A stretch of DNA of 64,000 bases from Actinomycetota bacterium. Its GTDB lineage: Bacteria > Actinomycetota > Acidimicrobiia > Actinomarinales > Actinomarinaceae. Every line of letters starts with the position of its first letter. Positions within the stretch are counted from its first letter, which is position 1. The stretch covers positions 31,033-95,032 of the forward strand of contig JACNGE010000009.1 of NCBI GenBank assembly GCA_014384285.1. The letters run 5' to 3'. Under the pieces are notes generated by a model, which saw only the letters and a program-made list of their open reading frames with translations, was not told where the DNA came from and did no database searches. The position numbers were made by a program, and so were the translations under genes. Below, one piece after another: positions 9,050-17,068 of this stretch.

Positions 9050-9658
9050 ATGAATAAAAGTTTTTTAATTGGAATTCCTATAAGAGATTTAATTAATCCT
9101 ATGTCTAGATTATCAACAGTTCTATCAGGTGAGGAAAGAATACAACTGTCAAAAAATTTGATTATCAATCTTCAAAATTCATTTGCTTCAATTGAAACAG
9201 AGATATATATCATCAGCAACAGTCCTGATGTAGAAATATTTTGTAATAATAATAATTTAAAATTTTTTAGAAGTAACAAAGACGGGCTCAATCAGGAAAT
9301 AAAATACTTTTTAAAACACATGAGTAAATTTAAATATTGGACAGTAGTTCATGGTGATTTACCATATGTTACAAAACACTTTGCAAGTGTCTGGAAAAAA
9401 CTATGTGTAGAAAAAGATATTGTAATTGCAGAAAGTAAAGACAACGGAACTCCTATTTTTGGAGGGAGTGTTAAGTTCAGCAAATTCTCATACGGAGAAA
9501 ATAGCTATACCAAACATTTAAATATTTTAGAAAATAATTCGTATAAGTTTGAAAAAGTATTCCATAAAGAATTTTATTTTGAAATTGATGATGAAAGTGA
9601 CTACAAAGATTTTCTTAACAACCCACCAAGATGGTATAGAAAAATAGATAACTTTTAG
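9050..9658 (+). CDS. CofC/FbiD-like guanylyltransferase (coenzyme F420 biosynthesis)
   Basis: 202 residues resembling CofC/FbiD, which activates phospholactate or PEP with GTP in F420 synthesis. Key features: the N-terminal strand followed by a MSRLSTVLSGEER segment matching the family's AKSRLaxxLsxxeR nucleotide-binding loop, then EIYIISN, and a YWTVVHGDLPYVT segment in the place of the family's GDLP metal-binding region. It is diverged and somewhat Lys/Asn-rich. It is transcribed divergently from pyk, 43 bases away, and ends directly at the tRNA-Glu gene. No other F420 gene lies in the window. Confidence 0.75.
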   Translation: MNKSFLIGIPIRDLINPMSRLSTVLSGEERIQLSKNLIINLQNSFASIETEIYIISNSPDVEIFCNNNNLKFFRSNKDGLNQEIKYFLKHMSKFKYWTVVHGDLPYVTKHFASVWKKLCVEKDIVIAESKDNGTPIFGGSVKFSKFSYGENSYTKHLNILENNSYKFEKVFHKEFYFEIDDESDYKDFLNNPPRWYRKIDNF

Positions 9659-9731
9659 CAGCCCCGACCGGATTTGAACCGGCGTTTCCGCCTTGAGAGG
9701 GCGGCGTCCTAGGCCTCTGGACGACGGGGCC
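9659..9731 (-). tRNA. tRNA-Glu (anticodon CTC)
   Basis: 73-base cloverleaf on the minus strand. The acceptor arms GGCCCCG and CGGGGCT pair with one G-U, the D arm, anticodon stem (CCGCC/GGCGG) and T arm (CCGG with TTCAAAT loop) all close, and the loop CTCTCAA gives anticodon CTC for GAG codons. No CCA is encoded. It differs from the tRNA-Glu(TTC) at 9815 mainly in the anticodon stem-loop, so one is a duplicate of the other. Confidence 0.95.
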
Positions 9732-9735
9732 TCTG

Positions 9736-9807
9736 CTCGGGGAGAAGGATTTGAACCCTCAACGATGGGACCAGAACCCATTGTGTTGCCAATTACACCA
9801 TCCCCGA
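9736..9807 (-). tRNA. tRNA-Gln (anticodon CTG)
   Basis: 72-base cloverleaf between two tRNA-Glu genes. Acceptor arms TCGGGGA/TCCCCGA pair fully, the discriminator is G, and the anticodon arm ATGGG/CCCAT encloses the loop TTCTGGT, giving anticodon CTG for CAG codons. With GatCAB encoded nearby (13884-17064) and no glnS in the window, this tRNA is probably first charged with Glu by GltX and then amidated. Confidence 0.95.
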
Positions 9808-9814
9808 AGGATAG

Positions 9815-9887
9815 CAGCCCCGACCGGATTCGAACCGGCGTTTCTGGGTTGAAAACCCAGCGTCCTAGGCCTCTGGACGACGGGGCC
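9815..9887 (-). tRNA. tRNA-Glu (anticodon TTC)
   Basis: 73-base cloverleaf, first of the three tRNAs in transcription order. The acceptor, D and T arms are almost the same as in the copy at 9659, while the anticodon arm CTGGG/CCCAG carries the loop TTTTCAA, giving anticodon TTC for GAA codons. It lies about 40 bases downstream of gltX on the same strand. Confidence 0.95.
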
Positions 9888-9926
9888 GTATAAGTAATAA
9901 GAATATATTAATTAGATTATTAATTG

Positions 9927-11237
9927 TTACAAATTTTCAATTGTTTCTGCGAGTCTAGCTAAGGTTCCTTCTTTGCCTAATGCGTAAATTGATTCAAATA
10001 ATGGCGGGCTAATTTTTGTTCCAGTTATTGAGACCCTTGCTATCTGAAATCCTACTTTTGGTTTTAGTTCTTTTGCTTTTAATTCATCTCTCATTAAATT
10101 TTCAATATTAGTTAATGAAAATTCATTTAATGTTTTAAATTTTTCTCTGATTGAACTGAGGTATTCTTGTCCCTCTGGTGTGTTTACGCTATTCCAATCT
10201 TCTTCGTTAATATAAAATGGTTCATCTAATAAAAATTTAACTTGAGGGATTAAATCATTCAAAGTTTCTAGCCTCTCTTGAACAGAGGGCATTATTTTGT
10301 TAAGTCGATAAATCTCTTTTTCAAATAGCTCTCTATCTAGATTGCTTTCTATTGTAAGCAAAGCAGATTCAATAAAATCATCTTTTTTTATATTTCTTAT
10401 ATATTGACCATTCATCCAAAGAAGCTTGGTCGTATCAAAAATAGCTGGATTTGGTAATACTTTGTTTAAATCGAACTTTTCTATTGCAAAATCTTTACTA
10501 AAAATTTCTAAATCATCGCCTGGAGCCCACCCAAGTAAACACATGTAATTAAACAAAGCTTCTGGTAATAATCCTTTTTCTTTAAAAGAATTTACAGATG
10601 TGTCACCATGTCGCTTACTTAACTTTTTACCATCTGGTCCGAATAATAAAGGTAAATGACAAAAAGTGGGTACATCTGCATTTAAGGCTTGCATTAAGAG
10701 AATGTGTTTAGGAGTTGAGGAAAGTATATCTTCTCCCCTTGCAATAGTTGTAATTTCATAATCTATATCATCCACTGTTGATGCAAGGTGATATGTAGGA
10801 GACTTGTCAGATCTTAAAATGATAAAATCTTCAACATCTGCTAATTCAAATTTCATTGAGCCACGTGTAATATCTTCAAAAGTAACAGAATTTTCATTTG
10901 GGACCTTAAATCTTATTGCTCCCTCATCTTCATATGCTAAGTCTTTAGCAACCAGGGATTCAGCAATTTCTCTATACCTGTCAAAACGTAAAGATTGTTT
11001 ATATTCACCATGTGGGCCACCAACTTCTATACCTTCGTCCCAATCAATCCCTAGCCACTTAAAGTTTTGTATGATATCTTTAATGTATTCATCACTAGAC
11101 CTTAAGGTATCAGTGTCATCAATTCTTACTAGGAATGTTCCATTATTTGCGCGCGCGTATAACCAGTTAAATAGTGCAGTTCTTGCGTTACCAATGTGAA
11201 GAAAACCCGTTGGAGATGGAGCTATTCGTAATTTCAT
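9927..11237 (-). CDS. gltX: Glutamyl-tRNA synthetase
   Basis: Class I aminoacyl-tRNA synthetase attaching Glu to tRNA-Glu and, if non-discriminating, to tRNA-Gln. 436 residues, slightly short for the family. The HIGH motif appears as GFLHIGNA at the N-terminus and the KMSKS motif as KKLSKRHG in the middle, followed by the anticodon-binding helical domain. The presence of gatCAB and a tRNA-Gln(CTG) next door indicates a non-discriminating role, which is inference. Order FAH hydrolase-gltX-tRNA(Glu/Gln) resembles that of mycobacteria. Confidence 0.96.
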   Translation of the reverse strand: MKLRIAPSPTGFLHIGNARTALFNWLYARANNGTFLVRIDDTDTLRSSDEYIKDIIQNFKWLGIDWDEGIEVGGPHGEYKQSLRFDRYREIAESLVAKDLAYEDEGAIRFKVPNENSVTFEDITRGSMKFELADVEDFIILRSDKSPTYHLASTVDDIDYEITTIARGEDILSSTPKHILLMQALNADVPTFCHLPLLFGPDGKKLSKRHGDTSVNSFKEKGLLPEALFNYMCLLGWAPGDDLEIFSKDFAIEKFDLNKVLPNPAIFDTTKLLWMNGQYIRNIKKDDFIESALLTIESNLDRELFEKEIYRLNKIMPSVQERLETLNDLIPQVKFLLDEPFYINEEDWNSVNTPEGQEYLSSIREKFKTLNEFSLTNIENLMRDELKAKELKPKVGFQIARVSITGTKISPPLFESIYALGKEGTLARLAETIENL

Positions 11238-11240
11238 AAA

Positions 11241-12011
11241 TTACTCAACTGTATTAATTTGTATTCCAAGAGTCTCAATTTCAATCTTTATTTCATCTCC
11301 AGGTTCAACTTTACTGACACCCTCTGGTGTTCCAGTTAATATGACATCACCCGGTAGTAGGGTCATTATTGATGATATAAATTCTAGAATTTCTCCAATT
11401 TTAAAAATCATATCCTTAGTATTACCATCTTGTTTTAACTCACCGTTAACATAAGATTTAATTTGAAGTTCAGGTGACTCTTCAAATTCAGTTTGTATGT
11501 ACGGACCTAGTGGGCAGAAAGTATCGAATCCTTTAGCTCGAGTGAAATGACCAGTTTTTCCTTGAAGTACTCTTTCAGATAAGTCATTGGCGATTGTGAA
11601 TCCTAAAACATGTTCTTTCCAATTATCTTGATTAATATTTTTAGAAACTTTTGATATAACTAATGCTAACTCAGCTTCATGGTCGACATGCTCTCCAATA
11701 GTTGGGTATTTAATTTTTTGACCAGATCCAATCACTGACGTAGACGGTTTAATAAAAATTACTGGGTGTTCTGGAAGGTTACTACTGTATTCAGGCAGTC
11801 CCATTTCTGCTGCATGTTTTGCATAGTTCTTAGCTATAGCAACAATTTTTGAAGGTAGTACTGGAGCTAGTAGTTCAATCTCGTCTAGATCATACACCTC
11901 TTCAGTATTTTCCCAAATAACAAATGGAGATCCATCGTAACGAGTTACTTTGTTTTCATGCAATTCTCCATAAAATATATCATTTTCATATTTTGCTCTA
12001 ACTATTTGCAT
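11241..12011 (-). CDS. Fumarylacetoacetate hydrolase (FAH) family protein
   Basis: 256 residues. The N-terminal small domain is followed by the FAH fold: KIVAIAKNYAKHA, PVIFIKPSTSVIG, the metal-binding E in VDHEAELALVI, and KGFDTFCPLGP and GDVILTGTPEGV near the C-terminus. Members are acylpyruvate hydrolases, oxaloacetate decarboxylases or hydroxyheptadienedioate isomerases and cannot be told apart by sequence alone. It ends 3 bases before gltX and is certainly in the same operon; the same pairing occurs in mycobacteria. Confidence 0.88.
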   Translation of the reverse strand: MQIVRAKYENDIFYGELHENKVTRYDGSPFVIWENTEEVYDLDEIELLAPVLPSKIVAIAKNYAKHAAEMGLPEYSSNLPEHPVIFIKPSTSVIGSGQKIKYPTIGEHVDHEAELALVISKVSKNINQDNWKEHVLGFTIANDLSERVLQGKTGHFTRAKGFDTFCPLGPYIQTEFEESPELQIKSYVNGELKQDGNTKDMIFKIGEILEFISSIMTLLPGDVILTGTPEGVSKVEPGDEIKIEIETLGIQINTVE

Positions 12012-12045
12012 ATTAAGTACCTTATTGAATCCTAGTTATATGGGG

Positions 12046-12462
12046 TTATGTTAAAAAATTAAATTTTTTTGTGATATGTGCACCTTGCATTGCTTCCTTT
12101 GAAGAAGTTTCAAGAACTTTATTAGTTAATTCTCCAATATTTTTTTCTGATATTCGTAACAATCCTAAAATAAGATGAAAATCAGCATTTGTTGGTGCTC
12201 GGCCAAAATGTGAAGATCGAAATAATATTAAATTTACAATTATATTTGTTATCAATTTTTTTCTTGGGTGAAATGACCACAATTCTTTATATTTGTTGAC
12301 TATTTTTAATGCAAACCCACTATCAGGGCCAACATTATTATATCTCTCAAAATTTGGTTTTATTGATTCTGCTGGTCTAGAAGGCATTCTCCTGGGAACT
12401 GGAAGAGGTATCTCAGTATGACTTACTCCATAATTAACGTTAACGTTTGGCTCTTGTGACAT
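12046..12462 (-). CDS. Conserved-looking protein of unknown function
   Basis: 138 residues, not recognised. The first 45 residues are Pro/Asn-rich and probably disordered (IPLPVPRRMPSRP). The rest looks helical, with a positively charged patch (FHPRKKLITN), a short hydrophobic stretch IIVNLILF too short for a confident membrane helix, and a C-terminal part predicted as alternating helices. No Cys and no catalytic motif stand out. It shares one base (TAATG) with the end of ilvE, so it is translated from the same message. Confidence 0.6.
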   Translation of the reverse strand: MSQEPNVNVNYGVSHTEIPLPVPRRMPSRPAESIKPNFERYNNVGPDSGFALKIVNKYKELWSFHPRKKLITNIIVNLILFRSSHFGRAPTNADFHLILGLLRISEKNIGELTNKVLETSSKEAMQGAHITKKFNFLT

Positions 12463-13388
12463 TAAATTAATGTTATATAATTTTTAAAATTATCTTCTTT
12501 TCCATTAACTATTTCTAAGTATTTATTTCTTATACTTGATGTAATAGGGCCAACACTACCATCACCTATGTTAACTTTATCAATCGAAACAATACCGACT
12601 ACTTCTGTTGCTGTTCCTGTAAAAAATATTTCATCAGATGCGAGTAAATCTTCACTTGTAAGATCTTTTTCCTCGATTTCTAATCCAAGATACTTTGCTA
12701 TTTCAAAAACTGTTTTTCTTGTTATCCCGCCTAGTGCGCCAGTTTCAACTGGTGGGGTAAACAATTTATTGTCTTTGCATATAAAAATATTCTGCCCGCT
12801 TCCTTCAGCAACAGTCCCTTTATCACTTAACATAATTGCATCATCAAATCCTTGTTTTACAGCATCAATTTTTGCTAACGTTGAATTCATATAACCACCC
12901 ACTCCTTTTGCAAATGGTTTAAAACTTTTTGGACTAATTCTTTGCCACTCGGAAATGCATACATTAACACCTTTGCTTGCAGCTTCATCACCAAGATATG
13001 CACCCCACTCCCAAGCTGCTATTGCTACTCTTACAGGTATATCTAGTGGGAGAAGTCCCATTTCGCCATCTCCTAAAAAAACAAGTGGTCTTATATATGC
13101 AGATTTTAATTTATTAACTTTAACAATTTCTTTAATTGCATTAGTAATGACGTTCTTGTTGAAAGGAATCTCAAGATTGTATGCTTCTGCAGATCGATAT
13201 AACCTATCAACATGGTCATTCAAGAACTGTATTGATGTTCCTTGTGCTGTTTCTCTTGCACGCATGCCTTCAAAAACCCCAGTGCCGTAATGCAAAGTAT
13301 GAGTCATAACGCTTACTGTTGCTTTATCCCACTCTACAAGGTCTCCATCAAGCCAAATGTACTCTGATTTTTTCATTATTAAATACAA
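12462..13388 (-). CDS. ilvE: Branched-chain amino acid aminotransferase
   Basis: Fold-type IV PLP aminotransferase catalysing the last step of Val, Leu and Ile synthesis. About 308 residues. The N-terminal IWLDGDLVEW, HTLHYGTGVFEGMRA, the Lys-containing KGVGGYMNSTLAK, VAEGSGQNIF and FFTGTATEV are all family features. Start choice: a TTG at 13386-13388 has a good ribosome site (AAAGGTG, 6-base spacing), while the ATG four codons in gives the usual MKKSEYIW start but lies too far from that site. Divergent from pgpA. Confidence 0.93.
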   Translation of the reverse strand: MYLIMKKSEYIWLDGDLVEWDKATVSVMTHTLHYGTGVFEGMRARETAQGTSIQFLNDHVDRLYRSAEAYNLEIPFNKNVITNAIKEIVKVNKLKSAYIRPLVFLGDGEMGLLPLDIPVRVAIAAWEWGAYLGDEAASKGVNVCISEWQRISPKSFKPFAKGVGGYMNSTLAKIDAVKQGFDDAIMLSDKGTVAEGSGQNIFICKDNKLFTPPVETGALGGITRKTVFEIAKYLGLEIEEKDLTSEDLLASDEIFFTGTATEVVGIVSIDKVNIGDGSVGPITSSIRNKYLEIVNGKEDNFKNYITLI

Positions 13389-13394
13389 ATACTA

Positions 13395-13401
13395 CACCTT
13401 T
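13395..13401 (-). promoter_or_regulatory. Ribosome binding site supporting a TTG start of ilvE
   Basis: AAAGGTG on the minus strand lies 6 bases before the TTG at 13386-13388 and 18 bases before the next in-frame ATG, so it favours initiation at TTG. Confidence 0.5.
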
Positions 13402-13438
13402 TATCTTGTGAATCCAGAAAAAATACTAATATTCAAAT

Positions 13439-13900
13439 ATGAAAACTTTTATCGCTTCTGGGTTTGGTTTAGGTCTATTATGGAAGTTTTTATTTGCAGA
13501 TAAAAAAGGTGGTGGTTCTTTTGCCTCTTTGGTTTATGTGATTGCAATATACCTTTTTAAAATACAGACTATTTGGCTTTTATTAATTTTTTTCTTACTA
13601 ACGATAATATATTTTGCTGTAGTTGATGATGAAACTGCCTCAAATGATCCAAGTTGGATAACTCTTGACGAAATTATAGGTATGAGCTTAGCCTCATTAG
13701 CTTCTCCTTCTCAGCTACTCCCACTAATTACAGGGTTTATTATCTTCAGAGCATCAGACATATTAAAACAACCAAACATCGTTGCTCAAATGGAAGATTT
13801 GCCAGGTAAGAAAGGTGTCCTCTATGATGACCTAGCAGCAGGTGCTTTTGGTTTACTTGGTGCAACAATAGTTAATCAGTTTATTATTTTATCTCTTTAA
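13439..13900 (+). CDS. pgpA: Phosphatidylglycerophosphatase A
   Basis: Membrane enzyme that dephosphorylates phosphatidylglycerol phosphate to phosphatidylglycerol. 153 residues with four hydrophobic stretches. The family motifs are present: GSFASLV near the start (usual GTxGSL), DDETASNDPSWITLDEIIGM with the acidic catalytic cluster, FRASDILKQPNI and GVLYDDLAAG near the end. It is divergent from ilvE and its last 17 bases overlap convergent gatB. Confidence 0.88.
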   Translation: MKTFIASGFGLGLLWKFLFADKKGGGSFASLVYVIAIYLFKIQTIWLLLIFFLLTIIYFAVVDDETASNDPSWITLDEIIGMSLASLASPSQLLPLITGFIIFRASDILKQPNIVAQMEDLPGKKGVLYDDLAAGAFGLLGATIVNQFIILSL

Positions 13901-15326
13901 GTAAAAGTTCTTTTGCAACAGATGGGTTAACTTTACCATTTGAAAGTTTTATAACTTGACCAACTAAAAATCCAATTAACTTTTCTTCTCCATTAGCAAT
14001 ACGCTCTAAAACTTCAGAGTTTTCTTTAATTATTTCTTTTACCATTTTACTAATTTCTTCTGTGTCATTTTCCTGTATAAGTTTATTTGAAATAGCATAT
14101 TCCTCCGGATTTATTTTCTCCTCAATTAGTTCTGCCAAAATTTCTTTTCCAGAAGTAAAAGATATTTTATCATTCTTAACTAAAGAGATTATCTCTGCCA
14201 GTTGCTCAGCGGTCATCCATTCTGGTGGAGAAGTTTCCCCAAGCTTTCTAAGTTGTCCTTGTAGTTCACCCGTTATCCAATTAAAAGTTGTCTTTGAATC
14301 ATTGGTGATATCAGAAACACTTTTGTAAAGTTCGCCCATCCATTTTGGACTTTTTCCTATACTGTTTGCCTCTTCTATACTTAACCCGCTATTAATAAAT
14401 GTATTTCTTTTTTCTGATGGTAAAACTGGCATGTTGTTTTTAATCTTGTCAATGAAATCCTCGCTTAGTATCATATTTGGAATATCAGGATCTGAAAAAT
14501 AACGATAGTCTGCACTTCCCTCTTTTGATCTCATAGAACTAGTTACTTCTTTTTTTTCATCCCAGTGTCTAGTTTCTTGAATAATAGTTTCGTTATTATT
14601 TAGCATTTTTGTTTGTCTAGAGATTTCATATTCTATTGCTTTTTCAAGTGAACGTAGTGAGTTCATATTTTTAATCTCGACTTTTGTTCCTAACTCATCA
14701 TCATTCTCATATGCAACTGAGATATTTGCATCAAACCTAAGATTGCCTTTTTCCAATTTTCCTTCAGATATGTCTAAGTCAATTACAAGCTGTCTTAATT
14801 CTTCAATATATGACACTGCTTCTTTTGACGACTTAATTAGCGGTTTTGTCACTACTTCAACTAATGGTATACCTGCTCTATTGAAATCTAGATGTGTGCT
14901 GGTTGCTGAATCAATTCTTCCTGAACCAATATGTGTACTTTTTCCTGTATCTTCTTCCATGTGTACTCGTTCAATTTCTACAGTAGAAAACTCTCCATTC
15001 ACTACAATTTCAAGAGAACCTTCGGTGCCAACTGGTAAATCAAATTGAGAAATCTGATAGTTTTTTGGAAGATCTGGATAAAAGTAATTTTTTCTATGAA
15101 ACATTCCATCAGTTGTAATTTGACACTTCGTGCTTAAGGCTAGGAGTGTGATGAATTCAATAGCCCTTTTGTTTGGAACTGGTAGTGAACCAGGTAGCCC
15201 TAAACAAGTTGGACATAGGTTCTCATTAGGTTTATCAGTTTCAACAACATTACACCTGCAGAACATTTTTGAGTTAGTTTTTAGTTCTACGTGTGTTTCC
15301 ATTCCTATAGTTGGTACAATTTTCAA
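13884..15326 (-). CDS. gatB: Asp-tRNA(Asn)/Glu-tRNA(Gln) amidotransferase subunit B
   Basis: Subunit B binds the misacylated tRNA and carries the kinase/transamidase site. 480 residues. N-terminal GMETHVELKT, the zinc-site Cys pairs (MFCRCN and LCPTCLGLPG), HRKNYFYPDLPKNYQISQ and the C-terminal YqeY-like tail with NGKVNPSVAKELL are all visible. It overlaps gatA by 4 bases in a gatC-gatA-gatB operon. Confidence 0.97.
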   Translation of the reverse strand: MKIVPTIGMETHVELKTNSKMFCRCNVVETDKPNENLCPTCLGLPGSLPVPNKRAIEFITLLALSTKCQITTDGMFHRKNYFYPDLPKNYQISQFDLPVGTEGSLEIVVNGEFSTVEIERVHMEEDTGKSTHIGSGRIDSATSTHLDFNRAGIPLVEVVTKPLIKSSKEAVSYIEELRQLVIDLDISEGKLEKGNLRFDANISVAYENDDELGTKVEIKNMNSLRSLEKAIEYEISRQTKMLNNNETIIQETRHWDEKKEVTSSMRSKEGSADYRYFSDPDIPNMILSEDFIDKIKNNMPVLPSEKRNTFINSGLSIEEANSIGKSPKWMGELYKSVSDITNDSKTTFNWITGELQGQLRKLGETSPPEWMTAEQLAEIISLVKNDKISFTSGKEILAELIEEKINPEEYAISNKLIQENDTEEISKMVKEIIKENSEVLERIANGEEKLIGFLVGQVIKLSNGKVNPSVAKELLLKEIK

Positions 15327-16777
15327 CTTACATCACCTTTTATTTCTGGCAATGAAGTAAAAGAAACTACTGATTCAAGTTTTTGAGAGAATTCTAAAAG
15401 TGTGTTGTCAGTATTGGCTGGACTCATAATCTGCACAGATAGAGGAAGTCCATTTGAAGACAACCCCGTAGGTATACTAATCGCTGGCATTCCAACAAGG
15501 TTTGCAGGAATAGTACATAAATCTGACATATACATCTCTAACTGATTGTCAGATTTTTCTCCAAACTTAAATGGATCAGAAGGAGTTGTAGGAGAAATAA
15601 GGTAATCAACTTCTTTATAAGTTTCTGTAAATTCCTTTTTCATCATAGCTCGAGCTTTTAATGCTTGACCATAAAATGCATCATAATAACCAGCTGAAAG
15701 AGCATAGGTTCCTAATAAAATTCTTTTTTTAACCTCTGGACCAAATCCCTCAGCTCTTGTATTTTCCATCATTTCATAGCTTGTATTTCCAGCAACTCTA
15801 TTCCCATACCTTACACCATCAAATCTTGATAAATTTGCAGAACACTCAGCAGGTGCAATGAGATAGTAAATACTGATCGACATTTTAGTCAAAGGTAATG
15901 AAACTTCTACAATTTCGTGACCTTGTGATTCAAGTAATTTTGCAACTTTTTGAACTTCTAATTTAGCATCCTCGGAAATTCCATCTTCCATAAGTTCTTT
16001 TATAATTCCTATTTTTGCATTTTTTAATTTAGGTTGTTTAGTTTTGCTTTCTTTACCTGAAGTTGCATCAAAAGGATCGAATCCCTTCATTGAGTTAAAA
16101 AGAATTTTTGAGTCTTCTACATTATTAGTAATCGGTCCAATCTGATCTAAAGATGAAGCAAATGCTACCAATCCAAATCTTGAAACCGTTCCATAGGTTG
16201 GTTTAAATCCAACAACTCCACAAAAAGATGCCGGTTGCCTGATAGATCCTCCTGTATCACTCCCAAGGGAAGCAATTGCTGAGCCAGCAGAGACAACTGC
16301 TGCAGACCCTCCGGACGAACCTCCTGGAACTCTAGACGGATCCCAGGGATTTTTTGTTGGTCCAAATGCAGAATTTTCAGTTGATGACCCCATAGCGAAT
16401 TCATCTAAGTTTGTTTTGCCTGTGAACATTACACCTTCATCTTTAAGCTTAGTTATAACTGTTGCATCATATGGTGAGATGTAGTTCGAAAGCATTTGTG
16501 ATGAACAAGTTGTTGCATAGCCTGCAATATTAATATTATCTTTTATTGCAATTGGAATCCCATCAAGTATTCCTAATTCAGTTCCATTTTCATAACGTTT
16601 GTCAGCATCAGCAGCTTTTTTTATATTTTCATCTTGAAATAAGGTTAGATGTCCATGAATTATTGACTCTGTGTTTGCTGCACGTTCAAACACTTCACTG
16701 TAAAGTTCTGATGGTTTTAATTTTTTATCTTTAAATAATTTATTTATTTCAGAAATAGAAAGTTTGTAATGATTCAT
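15323..16777 (-). CDS. gatA: Asp-tRNA(Asn)/Glu-tRNA(Gln) amidotransferase subunit A
   Basis: Amidase-signature enzyme releasing ammonia from glutamine for the transamidation. 484 residues. The catalytic Lys is in PIAIKDNINI, and the Ser-cisSer pair lies in the Gly/Ser-rich signature GGSSGGSAAVVSAG and GSDTGGSIRQPASF. It starts 2 bases after gatC ends and overlaps gatB by four bases. Confidence 0.97.
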   Translation of the reverse strand: MNHYKLSISEINKLFKDKKLKPSELYSEVFERAANTESIIHGHLTLFQDENIKKAADADKRYENGTELGILDGIPIAIKDNINIAGYATTCSSQMLSNYISPYDATVITKLKDEGVMFTGKTNLDEFAMGSSTENSAFGPTKNPWDPSRVPGGSSGGSAAVVSAGSAIASLGSDTGGSIRQPASFCGVVGFKPTYGTVSRFGLVAFASSLDQIGPITNNVEDSKILFNSMKGFDPFDATSGKESKTKQPKLKNAKIGIIKELMEDGISEDAKLEVQKVAKLLESQGHEIVEVSLPLTKMSISIYYLIAPAECSANLSRFDGVRYGNRVAGNTSYEMMENTRAEGFGPEVKKRILLGTYALSAGYYDAFYGQALKARAMMKKEFTETYKEVDYLISPTTPSDPFKFGEKSDNQLEMYMSDLCTIPANLVGMPAISIPTGLSSNGLPLSVQIMSPANTDNTLLEFSQKLESVVSFTSLPEIKGDVS

Positions 16778-16779
16778 AA

Positions 16780-17064
16780 TTAATCTAATGAAGGTGGTAC
16801 TACAAACTGACCATCTGATGATTCTGGAGCATTGCTTAGCGCTTCTTCGTGACTTAAGAAAATGATTGCTTCATCATCAGCTAGATTTAGAGGCGTGCCA
16901 AGTGGATGAATACTTATTTTTTCATCTGGTAAATTCATTTCACTTAGAGCAGCAAAATGATCAATAATCATTGACAAATCTTTTTCTAACTTGTTCTCTT
17001 CTTCAGTAGTTAGGTTTAATGCTGCCAATTTTGCAACATTTTTAATATCAATTTTATCGGTCAT
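16780..17064 (-). CDS. gatC: Asp-tRNA(Asn)/Glu-tRNA(Gln) amidotransferase subunit C
   Basis: 94-residue linker subunit that wraps around GatA. Features: KNVAKLAALNLTTEEENKLEKDL, the LSEMNLPDEKISIHP segment, and a C-terminal FVVPPSLD end that matches the family's FxVPxxL. It is the first gene of gatCAB and lies directly after dapE on the same strand. Confidence 0.93.
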   Translation of the reverse strand: MTDKIDIKNVAKLAALNLTTEEENKLEKDLSMIIDHFAALSEMNLPDEKISIHPLGTPLNLADDEAIIFLSHEEALSNAPESSDGQFVVPPSLD

Positions 17065-17068
17065 AAAT

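Noticed and set aside
9007..9168. 54-residue N-terminal extension of pyruvate kinase
   Set aside because: It is hydrophobic, unlike any pyruvate kinase N-terminus, and overlaps the divergent cofC gene; MNRKTKII at 9006 is the family start.
9659..9887. Direct repeat of about 70 bases, possible attachment site or mobile element
   Set aside because: The repeat is explained by the two tRNA-Glu genes with different anticodons; no integrase or inserted island is present.
9527..9893. Open frames across the tRNA cluster on both strands
   Set aside because: They are translations of three tRNA genes; the repeated residues come from the duplicated tRNA-Glu sequence.
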